Virus record (IMG/VR): IMGVR_UViG_3300021425_003051
Span: 1-64,000 of that record
Source of the DNA: a virus
Strand: one strand, 5' to 3'
DNA length: 64,000 bases
The notes below the pieces were generated by a model. It saw nothing but the letters and a program-made list of their open reading frames with translations. It did no database searches and had not been told where the DNA came from. Each line of letters begins with the position of its first letter. Positions within the stretch are counted from its first letter, which is position 1. Made by a program: the position numbers and the translations under genes. Below, piece after piece: positions 25,035 through 32,200 of this stretch.

Positions 25035-25744
25035 TGTCAGTTAAAAAGAATCCGTACACTTATCGAAAGCAAACATCTGATGCTGAGATTAAGTTTGGAC
25101 ATATTACAGCTGATAATGAAATTGATGCTGTCCATTTAAGAAGTGGTTATTTTTTTGACCACTACATGTCTTTTGGTGCGACAGGAGATAGTCATAGAAG
25201 GGGCGGAACAATCTTTAAGTCACCAGGTTCTTTTCAAGTAAAAGCTGGAACGAAAGTACAAGGTTCAGATACTGGTGTCTTTATTAAAGCTGAGAATGGT
25301 AACATTCATATTTCCGCACCAAGTGGAAACCTCATCCTTGATGCTAGAAATATTTTAATTAAGGCTACTGGTGATAATGATGAATCTGGTCATGTCACTG
25401 TAGAAGGTAATAATACTGTTCAAATAAAGGGCAAAGGTGGTGGTGTAGATATCAATGGTAATCCTTCTGTAAAGATTGCTTCTGATAAACAAGTTGATAT
25501 AATTGGAAAAACAATTTTAAATCTTTATGGAAACGTCCTTGATTGTGCTGATGGTAGTTCTTCAACTGTAACACCAGGGAACCCTCTGGACCGTGCTGGC
25601 AGTAAAACAGGTCTTCCAAAGTCAGCTGGTGGATCGTTAGCATCTACAGCTTTATCTGGTTTGGGTGCGTTAACAGGACAAAATAATGAGTTCAACAACT
25701 CATTATTAGGTAGCCTAACTAGTATATTCGGAATTACTCCATAA
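25034..25744 (+). CDS. Spike protein, gp5 C-terminal beta-helix type
   Basis: A 236-aa protein with a repeated short-strand pattern from about residue 55 to 180 (GSFQVKAGTKVQG, VFIKAENGNIHISAPSG, HVTVEGNNTVQIKGKGGG, VKIASDKQVDIIGK), as in the triple-stranded beta-helix of the gp5 needle and VgrG-type spikes. It starts with the gp5-like stop (TAATG), so the spike has been split into its own gene. The last 50 residues are Gly/Ser/Ala-rich. Confidence 0.8.
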   Translation: MSVKKNPYTYRKQTSDAEIKFGHITADNEIDAVHLRSGYFFDHYMSFGATGDSHRRGGTIFKSPGSFQVKAGTKVQGSDTGVFIKAENGNIHISAPSGNLILDARNILIKATGDNDESGHVTVEGNNTVQIKGKGGGVDINGNPSVKIASDKQVDIIGKTILNLYGNVLDCADGSSSTVTPGNPLDRAGSKTGLPKSAGGSLASTALSGLGALTGQNNEFNNSLLGSLTSIFGITP

Positions 25745-26007
25745 TGAAAACTTTTAAAAACGGATTAGAAAATATCGTCTTCTATGGAGGAAGACTTCAG
25801 AATCAAAAACATATTGAATTGCCATCAGAGTGGACAAAATTTGTAGATGCGAATACAATTACAATATCATTGACTCCTATCGGCAGTCATCAAGAACTTG
25901 TTGTAAGAGGTATTCAAGGAAATAAGATTACCATTCAATCAAAGTCAGTCATCCCGATTGATTGTTATTATCATGTATTTGCAGAAAGAAAAGACGTAGA
26001 ATCATGA
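25744..26007 (+). CDS. Small structural protein, tail/spike C-terminal domain
   Basis: An 87-aa protein that looks like a free-standing copy of the C-terminal domain of the next protein. Shared features are K-H-I-E-L-P with a Trp soon after, TITISLTPIG and YHVFAERKDVES. Domains of this type occur at the ends of phage fibre and spike proteins. It overlaps the next gene by ATGA. Probably a virion part; exact role unknown. Confidence 0.65.
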   Translation: MKTFKNGLENIVFYGGRLQNQKHIELPSEWTKFVDANTITISLTPIGSHQELVVRGIQGNKITIQSKSVIPIDCYYHVFAERKDVES

Positions 26008-26993
26008 GTAAAGTAGGAGATTTATTTGTAGGAAAACAATTAATCGTTGGTGATCCTACTTTAGCCCTGACGGGTATTGGTAGACCACCAGCAAATCTTA
26101 GAGGTGCTGCTTATATTGAAGCACCAATGATTGTTGGTGATGACACTAAATTCCCACTTCCTGAAGCCACCATGATGATTGGTAGATGTACCAATCTTGA
26201 TGCTGCAGCTGCCATCCCTGGTCTCTTTAGAATCAGAAATCTTATTCCTGGAACTGAGACACCTCAGGATGTTGTCATCGGTGACCCATCAGGACCTGTT
26301 GGTGTAACCGTGTTCTGTGGAACATCATTCTTTACAGTTGAAGCTTCAACTATCAATTTAGTTACGATTGTTAAAACTGAACTTTCTGCTATTGTTGATG
26401 AAATTGCAGCTCTTAAGAGTGACGTTGGGGCTAAAGTTTTTGCAGGAGCAAAGTGTGAACTTGGTGTTGATGCAAATCTATCAGCTGCATTTAATGCGGC
26501 TCCTCTGAGTGGTTTTACTTTCGCAAGTTATGTTGATTATGAAGTACCAGGTCTTACTAGTCTCATCAAGACTGACAAAAAGGCTGAAGCTGCTTTAGCC
26601 AAAAACTTTGATATTAAACATCCCATCAAAGAGGGACATAGACTGAGACATAGTTGTGTGGAGGCGCCACAAAATGATGTTTATATTAGAGGTAAGTTGA
26701 AGGATAGTAATATAATTAAACTTCCTGACTATTGGAAGGGTCTTGTGGACCCCGAATCTATCACGGTACAATTGACACCTATTGGATGTGCTCAGAAACT
26801 TTACTATGAGGAGGTAGAGTGGTGTAGGACCATCAAGGTACTTAACGCTGACTGTGGACCCGTCTGGTGTTCTTACACAGTGTTTGCTGAGAGAAAGGAT
26901 GTGGAGAAACTCATCCCAGAGTATGAGGGTGAGACACCAGAGAGTTATCCAGGAAATAATGATGTTTATGATGTCAGTGGATGGAATAAATAA
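26004..26993 (+). CDS. Structural protein with spike-type C-terminal domain
   Basis: A 329-aa protein from the ATG in the ATGA overlap (the frame upstream is the end of the previous gene). The N-terminus has VGDLFVGKQLIVGDPTLAL; the middle has many Gly/Ala/Thr strands; the C-terminus (from about residue 230) contains NDVYIRGKLKDSNIIKLPDY, ITVQLTPIGC and YTVFAERKDVEKL, homologous to the preceding small protein. It is probably part of the baseplate spike or a short fibre. Confidence 0.7.
   Translation: MSKVGDLFVGKQLIVGDPTLALTGIGRPPANLRGAAYIEAPMIVGDDTKFPLPEATMMIGRCTNLDAAAAIPGLFRIRNLIPGTETPQDVVIGDPSGPVGVTVFCGTSFFTVEASTINLVTIVKTELSAIVDEIAALKSDVGAKVFAGAKCELGVDANLSAAFNAAPLSGFTFASYVDYEVPGLTSLIKTDKKAEAALAKNFDIKHPIKEGHRLRHSCVEAPQNDVYIRGKLKDSNIIKLPDYWKGLVDPESITVQLTPIGCAQKLYYEEVEWCRTIKVLNADCGPVWCSYTVFAERKDVEKLIPEYEGETPESYPGNNDVYDVSGWNK
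26985..26992 (+). promoter_or_regulatory. Possible late promoter box (AATAAATA)
   Basis: AATAAATA over the stop codon of the preceding gene, 18 bp before the next ATG. The spacing is short, so this is uncertain. Confidence 0.45.
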
Positions 26994-27010
26994 TCAAAAA
27001 GTTTGACAAG

Positions 27011-28537
27011 ATGTCCAATACTTCTGATATGGTTGATGTTTTTAACAACATTGACAGTGAGACAAAAAACGTTGTAGATGAATCTAAGGCCAAGATATCA
27101 GTTTTAGATCAAGCTAAAACTCCATATGTAAAAGCCGCTACAAATGTAGATAGATCTCTTCATAATCAAATAACTTCAGTCAATGACACTCTTTATGCAA
27201 CAAGAGATGCATATGACGAAAGAATAGATGTTCAGGAATGTCGAAGTGATTTGTTCTGGAGATTGACTGGTCTTACTAGTGTTACGGTTGGTCCTGGTCC
27301 TTCTACTCAAAATCAATATACTTTTACTTGTACTAAACTCAATACTGTCTACGAAAAATCAGCTTCTGGTGTATCAACTTATTCTGTTGGATTTGGTGCC
27401 ACTGTTGGATTTTCAACCAATAGAGTTGTAAGACTTGAAAATGATGGTAGTTTTTATTCATATGAGGTGGAAGTAGAAGGTGATAAACTGATTGGTATTG
27501 GTAGTAGTCTTGACACTTATTATGAACCAGACAATTTACATGGTCTCAAACTTTATAATGAACCATATGCCAGAGATTTAATAGATACATTCCGTGCATC
27601 GGGAATTGGAACTGTTGGTGTTGGAGTTGCGGCAACTACGAATCGAATTACGATTCTATCTCCAAGTAATGAAACTCCGATTAAGGTTGGTCAACTTATG
27701 ACTCCTTCTAAGACAGGGTACTTTGCTACTCAGTATGTCACAGTGACTGCAGTCGGAACTACTGCCGTTGACCTAAGTACATATCCATTTTCTGGTATTA
27801 CTACTTCTACTCCAGTTACTGTTCCTTATATCACTGTCGATTCACTTCCTGTCGCTAAAATTGATGCTCCTCTAGATGATGGATCATATGTAAATATGGT
27901 ATTTACTCAGGATCCAAATACAATTGATGATAGTTATGCTGTTGGGATAACAGATAATCCATATGTAGATCAGTCAATAACATTAATGAGTTATAGTCAG
28001 GCTGGAACTGGTGTCAAAATTCAATATGATAACAGTGGTATTTCTAGTGGGACGAGAACATGGAATAAATTTATGGATGGTTTTTCAGATCCTAATAGTG
28101 ATGATATCGATGCAGTAATATCAGAACCACCTCTTGGTGCTGATAAAATTTATTATAGAGTTGGATTTACCGAGAAACCTGTTTCTAGTGGTGTTGATGC
28201 AATTGAAGGTGATACACTTGTATTGACACAACAACAAGTAGATACAATACCATCTATCATCACAGTATATTCAACACTACCCGCTTGTAATGATACAGAA
28301 TTAAACTCAGCAATTTCAGCTAGAGACACAGCTGAAAGTGATTTAGCGAGTGACAGTACCCTTCAACAAAAAATAACCTTATCAAATTCAATTAAAGAGA
28401 AGATTAATGATGAATTTAACTTGAGAACATGGGCATATCGAATTCAAATTGGTCAAGCTCAAGAAAGAAAAGCTGGTATTGACACATTTAGAAATTTAAT
28501 TGAAGGATCTGACTTTCAGGACCTTATGAACGGTTGA
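27011..28537 (+). CDS. Putative structural protein, unrecognised
   Basis: A 508-aa protein that I do not recognise. The first 75 residues are polar helix (MVDVFNNIDSETKNVVDESK), then there is a long beta-rich section full of Gly/Thr/Val (TVGVGVAATTNRITILS, VTVTAVGTTAVDLS), and the last 75 residues are again helical coiled-coil type (ARDTAESDLASDSTLQQK). Position between the spike genes and the fibre region, plus this helix-beta-helix layout, suggests a virion protein. It is followed by a promoter for small genes. Confidence 0.7.
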   Translation: MSNTSDMVDVFNNIDSETKNVVDESKAKISVLDQAKTPYVKAATNVDRSLHNQITSVNDTLYATRDAYDERIDVQECRSDLFWRLTGLTSVTVGPGPSTQNQYTFTCTKLNTVYEKSASGVSTYSVGFGATVGFSTNRVVRLENDGSFYSYEVEVEGDKLIGIGSSLDTYYEPDNLHGLKLYNEPYARDLIDTFRASGIGTVGVGVAATTNRITILSPSNETPIKVGQLMTPSKTGYFATQYVTVTAVGTTAVDLSTYPFSGITTSTPVTVPYITVDSLPVAKIDAPLDDGSYVNMVFTQDPNTIDDSYAVGITDNPYVDQSITLMSYSQAGTGVKIQYDNSGISSGTRTWNKFMDGFSDPNSDDIDAVISEPPLGADKIYYRVGFTEKPVSSGVDAIEGDTLVLTQQQVDTIPSIITVYSTLPACNDTELNSAISARDTAESDLASDSTLQQKITLSNSIKEKINDEFNLRTWAYRIQIGQAQERKAGIDTFRNLIEGSDFQDLMNG

Positions 28538-28556
28538 ACAAGTGTCACATCCCCTC

Positions 28557-28585
28557 TTGACTAGACATCTCTGATACCCTATTAT
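28557..28585 (+). promoter_or_regulatory. Sigma70-like promoter
   Basis: TTGACT and TATTAT with a 17-bp spacer, 25 bp before the next ATG. It marks a host-polymerase unit inserted between two late structural regions. Confidence 0.85.
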
Positions 28586-28609
28586 AAGAGAGTCCAAGAA
28601 AGACCACCC

Positions 28610-28843
28610 ATGAGTTCTCAGTACGACCCCTCTGACTATACTATCGACAACGAAGACGACGAGTATCTAACTCGTGTCGTCGTCGATACCTGTTCTCGTA
28701 CCTTTTACATGTACTCTAGTGAGGGTGACACTAAAACTGTACCAACAGAGACCACCGAACAGTTCATGGATGTCCTAGAGGTCATTCGTTGTGTATGTGA
28801 TGAAGACATGGTATACTACTCCGAACCAGTGGTCGCAGGTTGA
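28610..28843 (+). CDS. Small acidic hypothetical protein
   Basis: A 77-aa acidic protein (DYTIDNEDDEYLTRVVVDTC near the start; three cysteines). It uses CG-rich codons such as GTC GTC GTC and CGT more than the fibre genes around it. It has its own promoter and terminator. Function unknown. Confidence 0.65.
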   Translation: MSSQYDPSDYTIDNEDDEYLTRVVVDTCSRTFYMYSSEGDTKTVPTETTEQFMDVLEVIRCVCDEDMVYYSEPVVAG

Positions 28844-28895
28844 CCCCCGTATATTATTTCGACTTTCATTTGCAAAAAGGTCGGGAAAAAAATCT

Positions 28896-28923
28896 GGGGT
28901 ATTTTTTACCCCTATTACTTTTT
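28896..28923 (+). terminator. Intrinsic terminator
   Basis: GGGGTA / TACCCC with a five-T loop, then TATTAC and six T residues. The tail TATTACTTTTT-ATG also follows the gp32 terminator. The 127 bases between the neighbouring genes hold nothing else that I can see. Confidence 0.7.
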
Positions 28924-28970
28924 TATGATTACCTATTCACCCTTTTTTTACAACGAAATCCTGGAGTGTT

Positions 28971-29129
28971 ATGAGTATGAGACCAGAAACTCGTCGATCT
29001 ATGGAAATGTTATTCGCGGCGAAATGGAATTTGCCCAAAGCAGCGAAGAATGCGGGTCTGACCAACAAGGAGATGAAAATCACCTTTAACGAATATTGTG
29101 CCTTTCACCCTCCTACTTGGGAGGAGTGA
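28971..29129 (+). CDS. 52-aa hypothetical protein, possible helix-turn-helix
   Basis: A 52-aa protein (MSMRPETRRSMEMLFAAKWN at the start). The stretch KWNLPKAAKNAGLTNKEMK looks like a helix-turn-helix, with A-A-x-x-A-G-L in the turn, so DNA binding is possible. CTGGAGTG gives a Shine-Dalgarno. I recall near-identical small proteins in other cyanophages. It lies just before the tRNA gene. Confidence 0.65.
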   Translation: MSMRPETRRSMEMLFAAKWNLPKAAKNAGLTNKEMKITFNEYCAFHPPTWEE

Positions 29130-29135
29130 TTCCTT

Positions 29136-29219
29136 GGGAATGTGGTGGAATCGGTAGACACACCAGACTTAAAATCTGTTGACCTTAAGGTCGTGGGGGT
29201 TCAAGTCCCCCCATTCCTA
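29136..29219 (+). tRNA. tRNA-Leu (UAA)
   Basis: 84 nt with a 7-bp acceptor stem (GGGAATG / CATTCCT), D-arm GGTGGAATCGGTAGACAC, anticodon loop CTTAAAA giving anticodon UAA, a long variable arm as in tRNA-Leu, and T-arm GGGGGTTCAAGTCCCCC. The CCA end is not encoded. It decodes UUA (and UUG by wobble), which this AT-rich phage uses more than its host probably does. Confidence 0.95.
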
Positions 29220-29225
29220 TGCATT

Positions 29226-29233
29226 GATAAATA
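29226..29233 (+). promoter_or_regulatory. Late promoter box (GATAAATA)
   Basis: GATAAATA, 29 bp before the giant fibre gene and just after the tRNA. Confidence 0.65.
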
Positions 29234-29262
29234 AGTCATAATAGATATAGTGTGCGAAGAAG

Positions 29263-32200
29263 ATGCCATTATCGAGACTTGATAACTTCCTCAAGAACGT
29301 TCGTGGAAACATCATATATGTAAATCCCAACGACTTAGATGCCACTGATAGTGTAACGAATCAGGGTAACTCGATGGGTCGCCCTTTTATTACTATTCAA
29401 AGGGCACTGATCGAAGCAGCTAGATTTTCATATCAGACTGGATTAGATAATGATAGATTTGGCAAAACAACGATTCTTCTGTCACCAGGCGAACACGTTA
29501 TTGACAACCGACCAGGTTGGATTCCTGATGGTACTGGTAATTTCAGATTGAGAGATGGAACCACATCTTCAAATTATACTGCTTTTAGTAGCAGTTCAAA
29601 CTTTGATTTAACATCATCTGTAAACGATCTTTATAAGTTAAACTCAATTTATGGTGGTGTTATTGTTCCCCGTGGTGTTTCGATTGTTGGTCAAGATTTA
29701 AGAAAAACAACAATTCGACCCCTATACGTTCCAGATCCAGAAAACGATAATATTGAAAGGTCCGCAATTTTTAGAATTACGGGTGGAACTTACTTTTTCC
29801 AATTCACGATTTTTGACGGAAATCCTAATGGAAATGTTTATAAGAACTATACCACTGGATCATCAGTAGCTAACTTTTCACACCATAAACTGACTTGTTT
29901 TGAATATGCTGATGGAACTAATAATGTAGAAATAAACGATACTTTTATTCCAAATTTCAAGACAGAAAGAACTGATCTTGACATGTATTATGAGAAAGTT
30001 GGTCTTGCTTACGGAACATCGTCTGGTAGAGAGATTCAACCAGATTACCCCGATTCGGGAATCGACATTCAACCTAAGATTGATGAATTCCGTATCGTCG
30101 GACCAACTGGTGGTGGTGTAGAGATTTCGACCATCGAAGCTGGTGATGGCACAACTCTTGGTGCTACTGAGATCATCACTGTTACTCTTACGGAACCATT
30201 ATTTGGTCTTGAGGTTGATACAGCTTTCCAGGTCAATGGTATCACTGATTCCGATTATAATGGTTCTTTTGTTGTCAATGAAGTTTTAACTAGAACATCA
30301 GAAGGTGTAACATCATTTAAATATCTGAATTCAGTCATTCCAGTTGACGCTTCACCAACAGCCACAGGCGGAACAGTTGCACTTGATACTGACACGGTTA
30401 CATCTGCATCACCATATGTCTTCAATATCTCATTGAGATCTGTTTATGGTTTGTGTGGTATGCATGCCGATGGTTCTAAGGCAAGTGGATTTAAGTCCAT
30501 GGTTGTCGCTCAGTTTACTGGTGTATCTCTCCAGAAGGACGACAATGCATTCTGTAAGTTTGACCAGTCAACAGGTGATTTTAGATTTGCATCTACTGTA
30601 GATAATATTCATAGTGATCCAGACGCCAAATATAGACCAGAATACTATAACTTCCATATCAAGGCATCAAATAACTCAATTATTCAGTTGGTGTCTATCT
30701 TTGCTATTGGATATGCACAACACTTTGTAACTGAAAGTGGTGGTGACTTCTCGGTTACTAATTCCAACTCTAACTTTGGTCAAATAGCTTTAGTATCAAA
30801 GGGATATAGAGATGTTGCTTTCTCTAGAGATGATGTTGGATATGTCACGAATATCATTCCACCAAAACTCTTAGATACGAACACTGTCAACCTTGAATAT
30901 GGTGCTATTGATGTATCTACTACTGTTAGTGCAGCTACTACGTCTAGACTTTATTTGCATAATGAGACAAATGAATCTGCACCACCAAAATCTGTAATTC
31001 AAGGATATAGAATTGGTTCTGCTTCAGAAGATGAATTGAGTCTTCTTATTACTGAAAATGGAATACCTGCGACCTATTCCTCTCGCATCGTAATGCCAGA
31101 CGGAACTTCTGGTTCCACTACAAAATATAGCTCTACCAAACGATTTAAAGTTGGTAGAGTGGGTGTAGCAAATAGTATCAGTTCTAATACTTTAACATTT
31201 AATGAGAACCATAGGTTCCTCAACGGTGAGACAATTAGAATCCTCAGTGACAATGCTAGACTTCCTGATGGATTGGATGAAAATAGAGTTTATTATGCGA
31301 TTGTTGGTGGAACTCTCAATGATGATCAGATTAAGATCGCTGTAAGTCCCAATGATGCTTCAAATGGTACAGCTATTGATATCAACAGTCTCGGTGGAAC
31401 TATTTCAGTAGAAAGTAGAGTTAGTGATAAGGTAGCTGGTGATATCGGACACCCAATTCAATATGATACCAGTCAAAGTAAGTGGTATGTTAATGTTTCT
31501 GGTTCTTCCACAGACAATGGAATTTATAGTAAGATTGTATCACTTGGAACTGGTGTTCTTGGTGAAGCTACTTCTAGATCTTTCATCAACAGACAACCAG
31601 ATAATAGAGCTCTGAGGGATAGAATCTACAGATACAGATACGTCATTCCATCTGATGTAGGTATTCAATCTGCTAGACCACCTAGAGATGGTTATATCTT
31701 ACAAAATTCTAGTGATGTAACTGGTGCTAATAATACTGAGGTAGGTCTTCAGTTCAATCCTGGCACTGTTACCATGTCAAATGTTGGTGAGATGAGAAAC
31801 TTTAGTTTCATCCGCACAGCTAATTATGACGGTTCAAACACTAATTACACATCTGAACTTCCACACAATTTGACCGTTGGTTCTAAGGTCAAAATCAGTA
31901 ATGTAACAAGTACAAATAATCCAACAGGTATCGCTAACTCTGATTTTAACGGTACATTCACAGTTGCTGGCATCTCAAGTGCCAACACGTTCTATACTAC
32001 TGATATTACTACTGATCCTGGAACATTTACTAATAATACATCTACAAGAACAACATCTCTCCCAACATTCCAACGTGTAAGAGCTGATAAGACTTTCTAC
32101 ATTTATGATGTTGAACAGATTAAAGAGTATAAATCTGGAGAACAGGATGGTATCTATTATTTGACCGTCATTGATTCTTCTAACAAACCATCTGTTGCAC

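Noticed and set aside
28925-29089. A 54-codon frame starting at the ATG after the terminator T-run, overlapping the 52-aa gene at 28971
   Set aside because: No Shine-Dalgarno, composition is poor, and the overlapping frame at 28971 has a good ribosome-binding site and looks like a conserved cyanophage small protein.
29136-29219. tRNA-Leu as an attachment site for integration
   Set aside because: No integrase, no repeat of the tRNA end elsewhere in the window, and T4-like cyanophages are lytic.
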